Shown here: piece after piece, positions 1 to 8,742 of the stretch
How the letters are laid out: every line of letters starts with the position of its first letter
Position numbering within the stretch: position 1 is the first letter of the stretch
Origin: CAZNLH01 sp964573995
GTDB lineage: Bacteria; Gemmatimonadota; CAZMKB01; CAZNLH01
DNA length: 52,746 nucleotides
Assembly (NCBI GenBank): GCA_964573995.1
Contig: CAZNLH010000017.1
Location: forward strand, 1 to 52,746
Direction: 5' to 3'
Translations under genes and position numbers: made by a program
Notes under the pieces: generated by a model
Told to the model about the DNA's origin: nothing
Databases searched by the model: none
Seen by the model: only the letters and a program-made list of their open reading frames with translations

Positions 1-1114
<1,114 letters not shown>

Positions 1115-1122
1115 TAACTTCT

Positions 1123-1142
1123 ACTATCCCCCGAGGGATAGT
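1123..1142 (-). other. hairpin in 16S leader, likely processing stem
   Basis: A perfect 8-bp inverted repeat (ACTATCCC / GGGATAGT) with a 4-base loop sits just upstream of the mature 16S 5' end. It could be part of the rRNA processing stem or a leader hairpin. Further upstream the leader contains TTCTTTGAAAAT (around 1214-1225, minus strand), which resembles the boxA-type antitermination element of rRNA leaders. Confidence 0.5.
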
Positions 1143-1253
1143 ATCTTTCACGGTTGGCCTACGGTCCCCCGCAGACCCATGTCAAGGGCTCATGAATCGG
1201 CATGGCACACAAATTTTCAAAGAACGAATCCTCGGTTTCACCAAGGCATTGAA

Positions 1254-1282
1254 ATAATATAAAAGTCAATAGGCTTTGTCAA
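1254..1282 (-). promoter_or_regulatory. rRNA operon promoter (sigma-70 type)
   Basis: Read on the minus strand: -35 TTGACA (1277-1282), a 17-base spacer, -10 TATTAT (1254-1259). Transcription would start near 1247, about 130 bases before the mature 16S end. No other strong promoter is seen between this site and the neighbouring amidase gene, whose 3' end lies at 1389 and is also read leftward. Confidence 0.8.
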
Positions 1283-1388
1283 GTATTCCGAAGCCACATC
1301 ATGAGATTTCTAAAATGATCTCCGCATAGCCTGTTCGAAGGAAAGAGGCTAATTGACAGGCCAGCCCTCTTCTCTTCCAACCTCCACG

Positions 1389-3755
1389 CTACTCCACTCG
1401 TTTCATGCCGATCCGTATCGTCTCAGGCCCCCCCACTCCGATGAAAATATCACGATGTGTCTCAGCGAATCCCTCGGCAGCCACCGAAAGTTGGTGGTAG
1501 CCGCCGTCAACAAGGGAGAGACTGAAACCACCCCCCTTACCCGTTCTAAGCGTCAGTCCTCCATCGAGGCTCACCAGTGCCCCCCCGATGGTCGTTCCTT
1601 CCTCATCCTCCACTATCCCATGAAGGCTGAATCTCTCTTCTTCTCGAACCCCGAAAAACCTCAACAGTCCATTGTATATTGAATACGCCTCGATGCGAAC
1701 GAGGGCATCGATAGAATCTTCCGCTGCGTTGTCCATCATGACGTTCACGGCAACCACGGGGCTGGGTGTGTGGCGCATCACAGTCGACGCCTCTTCCATC
1801 AGCCTCGTATCGAATCCGCCGATACCGGCAATTTCTTCGCCAATCAGGCCCGCAAGCCTCTCTCCGTCCGGAGATCCAGGATAGTGCGATAGTTGCACCA
1901 GCCGCCTTCCTGCAGCCGGGGAATGGCGAAGTACCAGGTGGACATCGGCTCCCTCGGACGTCGACACCTCAACCCTTTCGATCGGTGTCAGCGGAATGTC
2001 TCTATCGCGGGGCAAGACAGCCATTGCACCTGACGCGTCCAACATCCTCCGCAGTCGGTCGGCCACCATGAGGTTCAAATCCGACACACGGTAGCCAGAT
2101 ACCATGGGATCCCGGCGGAGATCCTCCTCCGCATCGAGCACCACGACCCTACCAATCATCACCCCATCTTGAACGGGGTTGAGTCCAAGGTCGACCCTCA
2201 CCACCTCTCCACGTTTCAACTCGACCTCTTCCGAGTCACGATGGTAACCCCTCTTACGGATGTCCAGGGTATACCTCCCCTCAAAGGGGATACTGAAGAC
2301 TCCATAACCCTCAGGCGATGTCAATTCCCTGTACGATCCACTCCCACCGGTCAACGTCAACACGGCGCCTCCAATCGGCTCGTCCGATCTTCCGTCTTTT
2401 AAGATGACGATGACCTGCGAGGAGGAGGACCGCTCAATCACCAACCTCCTCGCGGCCGTCGCCCCGTCGCATTTCAGTGTAAAGTCAACGGTCCCCCTAC
2501 GGGAGGCGGAAAAGAGAATAGCGGCCCTGCCGCCTCTCGTTGACCTGGTCCACGTTTCAGCGCCCGTCCCATCCGCTCGGAACATCACCTCCTTGCCGTC
2601 GCACACCGGTGCTCCATTGCCGTCCCTGATGAAGGCCTCGACGAGGACCAGATTTTTTTTGCCCACGGGGACCAACTCCGGCCTTACCTTCAGATCCATT
2701 GAGACGGCCGGGAGTTTTGCAACTACTGTAAAGTACAGCGGGATTGCGGCGTTCCCATCCAGGTTTCTTGCTGTAAGTATTAATCTGTGGGGACCGCTCG
2801 ACAGGGGGGACGACGGGATATATCTCAAAGTGTCTCCATCCAGCCTGTAGTCCTCAGGATCGACCATTTTACCTTCTCGGGTGATGACGATCGAGGAGAT
2901 GTCTACAGGAGACCCGTCGGCTCCCGGGACAACGAGCGCCTTTAACAGGGGTTCGGGCGAAAAGACCGTGTCAACCTTGGCGAACAGCGGCCTGATCACC
3001 GGCCTTCCCTTCGAAAAGTAATCGAGGATACCCAGCAGGTAAGCCTGTGCCTCCAGATATAGTTTCCCTTTCTTTCTCAATACCTTCGCCATCACCGGGT
3101 TTGAAATGTAAGATGCTTCTCCAAGGACTGCGGGCCGCTCGCTGTGACGAAGGAGATAATAATTGCCTGGCAGTAGTTCATTTTCCACGATCCGCAGGTT
3201 CTTTACAAGGTGGGCGTGAATGGCTCGGGCCGCATCGAGCGAAGGGCCCTCGTCTCCCATCTTGTAATAGGTCTCCACCGCGTTATAGCGTTCACCCTTA
3301 TCCAGAGAGGAGTTGTGATGAATCGACAGAAAGAGGTCGGCCTGAAGAAAATTCGCCAGGTCTATCCTCTTTGCGAGGTCTCCCCTGATGACGTCGATAT
3401 TCTCCGGAACCGGCCCACCCTCGCTTGCCCGCGTCAGAATCACCTTGGCCCCGTAATCACGCAGGGATCCCGCCAGGTACAGGGCGACCCACATGTTCAC
3501 ATCGGCCTCCCTGAGCCCTCCCCGGCCGATCGCCCCTGACACCCCGTTGCCATGCCCCGGATCGAGGACTATGGTACGCCCAGCGAGGAGGCCCTGGTCA
3601 GCGGGCGGGACCGACTCTGCAAGCGATGAGTACGGCGAATTCCGTTGAACCGGATAGTGAAAAGAGGCGCAACTCAAGAGGACGGGCAGAATGAACACGA
3701 GAAAAATAACTTTGTGAAAATCGCGCCCAAGGCGTCTCATGATATACCGAGTCAC
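1389..3755 (-). CDS. N-acetylmuramoyl-L-alanine amidase lipoprotein with a degenerate second amidase domain
   Basis: 788 residues. A hydrophobic signal with lipobox LLSC (Cys29) indicates a lipoprotein. Residues 60-248 are an Amidase_3 domain that cleaves the MurNAc-L-Ala bond of peptidoglycan; the zinc ligands fit H68 (DPGHG), E83 (READVN), H146 (SIHHNS) and E213 (LGEASY). Residues 260-440 look like Ig-type beta domains. Residues 447-527 are a carboxypeptidase-regulatory-like domain. Residues 535-705 repeat the amidase pattern (VVVLD..., SDLNLMVADRL, ADVHLVLRHS, PVVAVNVM), but every zinc ligand is replaced (E544, V557, R610, N671). A second carboxypeptidase-regulatory-like domain closes the protein (709-788). 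It is much longer than ordinary amidases. The catalytic domain assignment is firm; the pseudo-domain is my alignment by eye. Confidence 0.9.
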   Translation of the reverse strand: MTRYIMRRLGRDFHKVIFLVFILPVLLSCASFHYPVQRNSPYSSLAESVPPADQGLLAGRTIVLDPGHGNGVSGAIGRGGLREADVNMWVALYLAGSLRDYGAKVILTRASEGGPVPENIDVIRGDLAKRIDLANFLQADLFLSIHHNSSLDKGERYNAVETYYKMGDEGPSLDAARAIHAHLVKNLRIVENELLPGNYYLLRHSERPAVLGEASYISNPVMAKVLRKKGKLYLEAQAYLLGILDYFSKGRPVIRPLFAKVDTVFSPEPLLKALVVPGADGSPVDISSIVITREGKMVDPEDYRLDGDTLRYIPSSPLSSGPHRLILTARNLDGNAAIPLYFTVVAKLPAVSMDLKVRPELVPVGKKNLVLVEAFIRDGNGAPVCDGKEVMFRADGTGAETWTRSTRGGRAAILFSASRRGTVDFTLKCDGATAARRLVIERSSSSQVIVILKDGRSDEPIGGAVLTLTGGSGSYRELTSPEGYGVFSIPFEGRYTLDIRKRGYHRDSEEVELKRGEVVRVDLGLNPVQDGVMIGRVVVLDAEEDLRRDPMVSGYRVSDLNLMVADRLRRMLDASGAMAVLPRDRDIPLTPIERVEVSTSEGADVHLVLRHSPAAGRRLVQLSHYPGSPDGERLAGLIGEEIAGIGGFDTRLMEEASTVMRHTPSPVVAVNVMMDNAAEDSIDALVRIEAYSIYNGLLRFFGVREEERFSLHGIVEDEEGTTIGGALVSLDGGLTLRTGKGGGFSLSLVDGGYHQLSVAAEGFAETHRDIFIGVGGPETIRIGMKRVE

Positions 3756-3885
3756 CTTCTTATAACAATCACGGGGAAATCCTTCGAGTTCAATAAATCC
3801 TGCGGCATCTTAAAGAATGGAACAAGAAATGTCAAGTGGGTTATTATCGTATTCAGCGAGATAAAAAATAGATATAAAATTTCTA

Positions 3886-3913
3886 TTGATTTTTTGATTT
3901 ATATTGCTATTAT
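3886..3913 (+). promoter_or_regulatory. promoter of HTH regulator gene
   Basis: TTGATT (3886-3891), a 16-base spacer and TATTAT (3908-3913) lie in a strongly AT-rich stretch about 90 bases upstream of the HTH gene at 4000. Confidence 0.5.
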
Positions 3914-3914
3914 T

Positions 3915-3927
3915 AATTGTAACAATT
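3915..3927 (+). promoter_or_regulatory. palindromic operator candidate at promoter start
   Basis: AATTGT-A-ACAATT is a perfect 6+1+6 palindrome placed directly after the -10 box, at the expected transcription start. This position would let a dimeric HTH protein, possibly the product of the downstream gene itself, block transcription. Confidence 0.4.
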
Positions 3928-3999
3928 GTTTCAAATTTACAGAAGGGGATGAGTAGACAGGCTCTTCCCAGGACCTAAACTTCATCGGAGGTCAGCACC

Positions 4000-4389
4000 A
4001 TGAGTGAATCCTTTAAAAAGGAAGTCGCTGAGCGGCTGAAGGAGGCGAGAGGGAATCTTTCCCAGAATCGCCTGGCAAAGGAGATCGGCTACGCCCAGCA
4101 ACACATCAACCGTTACGAGAGGGGATTCGTTCCGAAGTCCTATACTTTGCTGGACAAACTCGCGCGAATCAAGAACATCAGCATCAACTGGCTACTCACC
4201 GGCGAGGGAGACAAGTACATCCACGCACATCGAAACGAGAACATGAGGCCGGAAGAGATCCTCGAGCGGATCGAGCCGCAGGAAGTCCTGAAGAAGTTGG
4301 AAGGCATAATAGGTATGATGATCGATCAGAGGCTCGTTGAACTCGGCGTTGACGTCAACCCTGTCAACAGGAAAAAGAGGGCCATCTGA
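4000..4389 (+). CDS. XRE/CI-type helix-turn-helix regulator
   Basis: 129 residues. Residues 4-70 form a Cro/CI-type HTH: RLKEARGNLSQNRLAKEIG, then YAQQHINRYERG as turn and recognition helix, then a LARIKNISINWLLTGEG segment typical of phage CI-repressor N-termini. Residues 80-120 look helical and may dimerise. The start is supported by GGAGG about 10 bases upstream (tcGGAGGtcagcaccATG). The gene stands alone, divergent from the amidase and convergent with maeB. No peptidase (S24) domain is present, so self-cleavage is not expected. No phage genes lie nearby. Target genes are unknown; autoregulation through the palindrome at 3915 is an inference. Confidence 0.85.
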   Translation: MSESFKKEVAERLKEARGNLSQNRLAKEIGYAQQHINRYERGFVPKSYTLLDKLARIKNISINWLLTGEGDKYIHAHRNENMRPEEILERIEPQEVLKKLEGIIGMMIDQRLVELGVDVNPVNRKKRAI

Positions 4390-4426
4390 GCCGGCCTGTT
4401 CCGACCAACAGCAAAACTACAAGGTG

Positions 4427-4466
4427 GAGGGTTTCTTCTTCATGGAGGGAACCCTCTTCTTTATTT
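4427..4466 (+). terminator. rho-independent terminator after HTH gene
   Basis: Stem GAGGGTT (4427-4433) / AACCCTC (4450-4456), followed by TTCTTTATTT, which overlaps the maeB stop codon. It ends the HTH transcript; the 16-base loop makes it moderately strong. Confidence 0.6.
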
Positions 4467-6722
4467 ACCCGCCTTCTCGATTTCCTGTGCATCCACCACG
4501 GCGATGGCGGTCATATTGACGATGTCATTCACGTCACAACCCCTCTGGAGGACATGTACAGACTTCTTCATCCCCATCAGGATCGGGCCTATGGCCTCAG
4601 CGCCCCCAAGGCGCATCAACAACTTGTAGGCGATATTTCCTGACTGGAGGTCGGGAAATATCAGGACATTGGCTCCCTCCTTGAGAGAACAGAACGGATA
4701 GGTCTCGCGTACGATCTCGGGCACGACCGCCGTGTCCGCCTGCATCTCACCATCGATCACGAGGTCGGGGCGCCGCTCCTTCGCGATCTCAGTGGCACGC
4801 CTCACCTTCTCCGAGAACTCGTGCCGAGTGCTCCCAAAATTGGAGAAAGAGAGCATTGCGATTCGCGGCTCTATGTCCAGGCGCCTGGCCATTTCCGCGC
4901 AGCAGATCGCTATTTCGGCCAGTTCCTCGGCATTTGGATTGATATTGACCGTGGCATCGGCAAAGAAATAGACGTCCTTCTTTACGACCATCATGTACAT
5001 GCCGGAAACACGCGTCAACTCGTCACGTATTCCCACTACCTGTAATGCCGGCCGGATCGTGTCCGGGTAATGATGGGTCAGGCCCGATATAAGGCCGTCC
5101 GCGTCTCCAAGCCTTACCATCATGGACCCGAAGATATTCCCGTCCAGCATCAAATCACATGCCTCCTGCCTGGTGATACCCTTCCGCCTCCTCAGTTGAT
5201 AGAAGGCGTCAACATAATCCTCGAACTTGGGGTAAGTCCGCGGTTGAATCACCCGTACCTCGGGAAGATCAAGGCCAAGATCATCGATCCTCTCCTTAAT
5301 CTCCTTTTCGTCACCCAGGAGGATAGGCACGGCAATACCTTCATCGACGACGACCTTGCAGGTCTTGAGGATCCTGGCCTGATCTCCCTCCGGAAAGACG
5401 ATCTTCTTTGGCGATTTGGTTGCCTTGTTGATTACCTTCCGCATCACCTCGCGCGACCTATCGAGGCGCCCCTCCAATTCTCTCCGGTACTCATCTATAT
5501 CGATCTCGACCCCCGCAACCCCACTCTCCATGGCCGCCTTGGCGACGGCCGAGGCCTCCCAGATCAAGACCCTGGGATCAAAGGGTTTTGGAATTATGTA
5601 ATCCGGCCCGAAGTGAAAGTCCTTGCCACCGTAAGCATGCGAGACCGTTTCAGGTACATCCTCCTTCGCAAGGTCGGCGAGAGCGTGCACGGCGGCGACC
5701 TTCATCTCCTCGTTGATCGCACTGGCGCGGACATCCAGGGCGCCCCTGAAGATGAAGGGGAAACCGAGGACATTGTTTACCTGGTTTGGATAATCGGAAC
5801 GGCCGGTCGCCATGATTACGTCATCGCGGGCGGCCTTGGCGTCTTCATAAGTGATCTCCGGGTCCGGGTTGGCCATTGCGAAGACGATCGGCCGATCGTT
5901 CATGGACCGGACCATCTCCTTGGTTACCAGGTCCGCGGTCGATACCCCTACAAAGACATCCGCCCCCTCCATTGCCTCGGCCAGTGTCCTCTTGCTCGTC
6001 TCGACCGCGTATTTCTCCTTGTAGGGGTTCATGCGTTCCCTGCGCCCCTTGTAGATAACACCGAGACTATCACATAGAATGACATTCTCCTGCCTGACAC
6101 CGAGTTTGATGTAGAGCGTGACACAAGCGATCCCGGCAGCGCCGGCCCCGCTGTATACGACCTTGATCTTATCGATGTCTTTGCCAGTCAGTTCGAGCGC
6201 ATTCAAAAAGGCCGCACCCGAGATGATGGCTGTGCCGTGCTGATCGTCATGGAAAACGGGGATGTTCATCTCCTCGATCAGTCGCTCTTCAATGGCGAAA
6301 CAGTCGGGGGCCGCAATGTCTTCCAGGTTGATCCCTCCGAAGGTCGGCTCGAGGGCCTTGACAATGTTTATGAACTCACCGGTGTCGGTGGTATTCACCT
6401 CGAGGTCGAAGACGTCTATATCGGCAAAGCGCTTGAAGAGGACGCCCTTTCCCTCCATGACCGGCTTCCCGGCAACAGGACCGATCCTTCCAAGCCCGAG
6501 TACAGCGGTCCCGTTGGACACGACGGCCACGAGGTTTCCCTTGGCCGTGTAGGTATAGACCTTGTCCGGATCCGCCTCGATCTTGCGGCACGGCTCCGCC
6601 ACGCCCGGCGTATAGGCCATCGACAGGTCCCACTGCGTCCGGCACGGTTTCGTGGCTACTACCTCTATCTTACCCCTTCTCCCCGAGGAGTGATATCGTA
6701 AGGCATCTTCTTTCATCGTCAT
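4461..6722 (-). CDS. maeB: NADP-dependent malic enzyme MaeB (malic enzyme-phosphotransacetylase fusion)
   Basis: 753 residues, close to E. coli MaeB (759). The N-terminal half (1-415) is malic enzyme, which decarboxylates malate to pyruvate: SMAYTPGVAEPC carries the catalytic Tyr, GKPVMEGKGVLFKRFADIDVF the catalytic Lys and metal-binding region, HDDQHGTA the metal-site Asp, and VVYSGAGAAGIA the nucleotide fold. The C-terminal part (430-753) is a phosphate-acetyltransferase-type domain (KIVFPEGDQARIL, LVIDGEMQADTA, NVLIFPDLQSGNIAYK). In characterised MaeB proteins this domain is thought to sense acetyl-CoA rather than to catalyse. It is cytosolic. No strong Shine-Dalgarno precedes ATG 6722 (an AAGG lies about 15 bases upstream); the second ATG at 6716 is an alternative. 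It converges on the HTH gene and lies 72 bases downstream of the HAD gene. Confidence 0.95.
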   Translation of the reverse strand: MTMKEDALRYHSSGRRGKIEVVATKPCRTQWDLSMAYTPGVAEPCRKIEADPDKVYTYTAKGNLVAVVSNGTAVLGLGRIGPVAGKPVMEGKGVLFKRFADIDVFDLEVNTTDTGEFINIVKALEPTFGGINLEDIAAPDCFAIEERLIEEMNIPVFHDDQHGTAIISGAAFLNALELTGKDIDKIKVVYSGAGAAGIACVTLYIKLGVRQENVILCDSLGVIYKGRRERMNPYKEKYAVETSKRTLAEAMEGADVFVGVSTADLVTKEMVRSMNDRPIVFAMANPDPEITYEDAKAARDDVIMATGRSDYPNQVNNVLGFPFIFRGALDVRASAINEEMKVAAVHALADLAKEDVPETVSHAYGGKDFHFGPDYIIPKPFDPRVLIWEASAVAKAAMESGVAGVEIDIDEYRRELEGRLDRSREVMRKVINKATKSPKKIVFPEGDQARILKTCKVVVDEGIAVPILLGDEKEIKERIDDLGLDLPEVRVIQPRTYPKFEDYVDAFYQLRRRKGITRQEACDLMLDGNIFGSMMVRLGDADGLISGLTHHYPDTIRPALQVVGIRDELTRVSGMYMMVVKKDVYFFADATVNINPNAEELAEIAICCAEMARRLDIEPRIAMLSFSNFGSTRHEFSEKVRRATEIAKERRPDLVIDGEMQADTAVVPEIVRETYPFCSLKEGANVLIFPDLQSGNIAYKLLMRLGGAEAIGPILMGMKKSVHVLQRGCDVNDIVNMTAIAVVDAQEIEKAGK

Positions 6723-6794
6723 TGCGGTTCACTACCTTTCCGTTGGTCGTGGATTAGGATTATGAGATTCTCCGGAAACTAAATTTCAAGGGGA

Positions 6795-7508
6795 TCAGGA
6801 CGTGATCGTATCGAACACGAGCCTGGTTCGGGTCAAGTCTTTGAACAGATGATCGGGTCTCTCGGCCGCCAGGTCTTCTTGAGACGTCGACCCGGTAGCA
6901 ACGGCGATTGTCTTCGCACCTATTCCCCCGGCACACCTTATATCGTAGACACTATCCCCAATGATCACTACATCTTCCCCCCGGTAGGAACGGTCTGTCA
7001 TCTCGCGGGCCCGCTCCAGGAGGATCCCCGGGAGCCGATTGCGGTCCACCGAGTCACTGCCATAGGCCCCTATCCTGAAGTAGCCTTCAAGACCGAATCG
7101 CCCGAGTTTTATCCTTGCCCCTTCCTCTATGTTGCCGGTGAGGAGACCGAGGATCACTCGCTCCTCCGCCTTTAACATCCTTAGAAGCCGGAGGACACCG
7201 GGGTAGAGGTAGGCATCATCGCCGTCCGTGAGCAACGATCTCAAATAGAATACATACCTCTCGAAGACATCGCCGAGCCTCTCCTCGATATCACCGGCGT
7301 CATACCCCATTCGGAGCAGGATGTCGATCACTATTTCCGGATCGGTCTTCCCGGCGAATGAATACCCCTCCATTGAAGACATTACGTGCCTAACTCCGAA
7401 GACCTCTTCAATGGCCCTCAGGATGGATCGCGCCGGAATTCTTCCACCGTACAGTATCGTCCCGTCTATATCGAACAGGACTAGCCTTTCAAGTCTCTCT
7501 CTCTTCAC
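6795..7508 (-). CDS. HAD-superfamily phosphatase (phosphoglycolate phosphatase-like)
   Basis: About 237 residues from the GTG at 7508. Motif I is LVLFDIDGT, motif II VILGLLTGN, and motif IV VVIIGDSVYDIRCA with the metal-binding Asp pair; a helical cap lies between motifs I and II. It resembles Gph-like phosphatases that act on small phosphorylated metabolites; the substrate is not deducible. The frame stays open to an ATG at 7673, but a good sigma-70 promoter lies inside that extension (7599-7627) and the upstream residues look non-conserved. I therefore prefer GTG 7508 (GGGGAG about 13 bases upstream) or ATG 7550. It may be co-transcribed with maeB. Confidence 0.85.
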   Translation of the reverse strand: MKRERLERLVLFDIDGTILYGGRIPARSILRAIEEVFGVRHVMSSMEGYSFAGKTDPEIVIDILLRMGYDAGDIEERLGDVFERYVFYLRSLLTDGDDAYLYPGVLRLLRMLKAEERVILGLLTGNIEEGARIKLGRFGLEGYFRIGAYGSDSVDRNRLPGILLERAREMTDRSYRGEDVVIIGDSVYDIRCAGGIGAKTIAVATGSTSQEDLAAERPDHLFKDLTRTRLVFDTITS

Positions 7509-7598
7509 GCCACAAGCATCTCTCCCCGCCCCCGGGACGGATCCCTCCATGATACCTGTTGGAGGACAGCAGGGGGGCTTCCGACTGGCACAACCGAA

Positions 7599-7627
7599 AA
7601 CATATACCATCAGAGAGGGCTTGTCAA
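7599..7627 (-). promoter_or_regulatory. promoter of HAD phosphatase gene
   Basis: On the minus strand: TTGACA (7622-7627), 17 bases, TATGTT (7599-7604). It starts transcription near 7592, which makes any protein start upstream of that point unlikely. Confidence 0.6.
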
Positions 7628-7918
7628 TCAAAGTTGACAACGGCATTCTCCCTGATCTTTCTGTTCCTTTCATCTAAGTCGGAGGGATTCTGAAAGAAAT
7701 AGACAGTATCATAAAAATAATTTCACATCGGGAAACTCCTTATATCCCTGCAACTTAGTCTCTAATACACTGTTTATGCCCCGACCTTCCCCTTACCTTT
7801 TTTCTAAATTCCATACAGTAAGAATCGACTGATCCCAATCGACTTTTCCACGAAAGAATGCACCGTCTCACTCTTTTCAAGCCTCTCTCTGCAAGATAGC
7901 CCCCATCTTAGATTAAAA
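7628..7918. other. intergenic stretch between divergent transcripts
   Basis: AT-rich sequence between the HAD promoter and the sigma-54-type promoter. I see no open frame with coding character and no repeat. Since sigma-54 promoters need an enhancer-binding activator, this stretch is the expected place for its binding sites, but I could not recognise a specific pair. Confidence 0.5.
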
Positions 7919-7934
7919 TGGCACACGATTTGCC
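7919..7934 (+). promoter_or_regulatory. sigma-54 (RpoN) -24/-12 promoter
   Basis: TGGCAC-ACGAT-TTGC matches the RpoN consensus TGGCAC-N5-TTGC. The invariant GG (7920-7921) and GC (7932-7933) are separated by exactly 10 bases. The start point would be near 7945, just ahead of the c-di-GMP aptamer. Neither rpoN nor an AAA+ enhancer-binding protein is encoded in this window. Confidence 0.75.
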
Positions 7935-7969
7935 CAAGAAGTCACCCGGAACGTCCTGCTGTTGAAAAA

Positions 7970-8046
7970 GGCAAACCCCGGGAAACCGGGAGACGCAAAG
8001 TCACGAGGCTAAGGTTCCCACGTGGAACTATGCCGGTCGGGCCGCC
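7970..8046 (+). promoter_or_regulatory. cyclic di-GMP-I (GEMM) riboswitch aptamer
   Basis: All hallmarks of the GEMM-I class occur in order. They are: GGCAAACC; P2 hairpin CCCGG-GAAA-CCGGG with its GAAA tetraloop; the conserved joining segment ACGCAAAG; P3 beginning GAGGCUAAGG and returning through CUAUGCC, which together form the 11-nt tetraloop receptor (CUAAG / UAUG); the GGUUCC...GGAAC hairpin; and a GCCGGUCGGGCCGCC-like 3' end. It binds the bacterial second messenger c-di-GMP. Its 3' strand shares bases with the following terminator, so ligand binding should disrupt the terminator and turn expression on (inference). Downstream genes are a lipoprotein and a c-di-GMP phosphodiesterase. Confidence 0.95.
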
Positions 8047-8077
8047 AATAGTGCTCTAACATTGGTGGCTTTTTTTC
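8041..8077 (+). terminator. expression-platform terminator of c-di-GMP riboswitch
   Basis: Stem GCCGCCAAT (8041-8049) / ATTGGTGGC (8061-8069), 9 bp with one G-U pair, followed by eight T (8070-8077). The left arm overlaps the 3' end of the aptamer, giving mutually exclusive folds. Confidence 0.9.
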
Positions 8078-8119
8078 TGGCCATCGGAGTCCCTCAACCT
8101 GACGCCATGGAGGTAAGAG

Positions 8120-8665
8120 ATGGCTCGCTACACCAGGACAGTCTGCTTCTCGCTAAGCGCTCTGATCACCGTCACCCTCTTGATATTGACCGGTTGTTCA
8201 GACAACTTCAATTCTCCGCTCTCCCTGGATAACAGTGCGCTGGACCCCGGAACACCAGGTGGGAAAGGTCCTGCCTCTGGGAACAATCTCTACGGTGAAA
8301 ACGCGAACGCCAGAGACTCCAGGATCCTGCAAACGCGGCAGGGAGAATCTCTGTCCCCGGCGGACATCACCTTGAGGTTCGACAGCGACGCCATTCCGGC
8401 CGACATCAAGCCGCGCGTGGAACTAATTTACCCTAATCTCTTCGAGTTCAACATTGAACCCCTGGGAACCACCCTGAATCAGCCGATCGACGTTATCATC
8501 GACTACTCGAAGGCCGACCTTGAAGGAGTGAACGAAGCCGAACTCCAGGTATACGAGATCTCCGGCGGCGGCCTGGTACCGGTCATCACGCAGGTCAATA
8601 TCTCTGAGAACCGCGCATATTTCCAGGCAGAGGAGTTTGCGAGATACGCCCTGGCGAGAGACTAA
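8120..8665 (+). CDS. small lipoprotein of unknown function under c-di-GMP riboswitch control
   Basis: 181 residues. An N-terminal signal ends in lipobox LTGC (Cys26). A low-complexity linker (residues 30-75) follows. A compact beta-rich domain (about 78-178) contains FNIEPLGTTLNQPIDVIIDYS and PVITQVNISENRAYFQAEEFARYAL, a pattern I associate loosely with ZU5-like or other Ig-type surface domains of FCB lipoproteins. No catalytic motif is evident. The start is well supported: GGAGGT lies 6 bases upstream of ATG 8120. It is the first gene after the riboswitch terminator, so it is probably the primary target, perhaps a cell-surface or adhesion component. The function is inferred only from context. 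Confidence 0.85.
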   Translation: MARYTRTVCFSLSALITVTLLILTGCSDNFNSPLSLDNSALDPGTPGGKGPASGNNLYGENANARDSRILQTRQGESLSPADITLRFDSDAIPADIKPRVELIYPNLFEFNIEPLGTTLNQPIDVIIDYSKADLEGVNEAELQVYEISGGGLVPVITQVNISENRAYFQAEEFARYALARD

Positions 8666-8679
8666 GAACAGGACCACAT

Positions 8680-8722
8680 GCCTCTCTGGAGGGGATAGAG
8701 CCATTATCCCCTCCAGAGAGGC
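8680..8722 (+). other. 18-bp perfect hairpin between lipoprotein and HD-GYP genes
   Basis: Arms 8680-8697 and 8705-8722 are perfectly complementary over 18 bp, with a 7-base loop (GAGCCAT). No U-tract follows directly; CTTGACTCCGGACCTTTT comes next. It may be a partial terminator, an mRNA-stability element or a processing site that lowers HD-GYP expression relative to the lipoprotein. It ends 20 bases before the next start codon and could also affect ribosome access. Confidence 0.8.
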
Positions 8723-8742
8723 CTTGACTCCGGACCTTTTAA

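Noticed and set aside
5070..6077. 335-codon open frame opposite to maeB
   Set aside because: Lies fully antisense to conserved malic enzyme codons; the protein shows no domain and mirrors the GC-rich third positions of maeB.
7509..7673. N-terminal extension of the HAD phosphatase up to ATG 7673
   Set aside because: A good promoter lies inside it and the residues look non-conserved, so translation most likely starts at 7550 or 7508.
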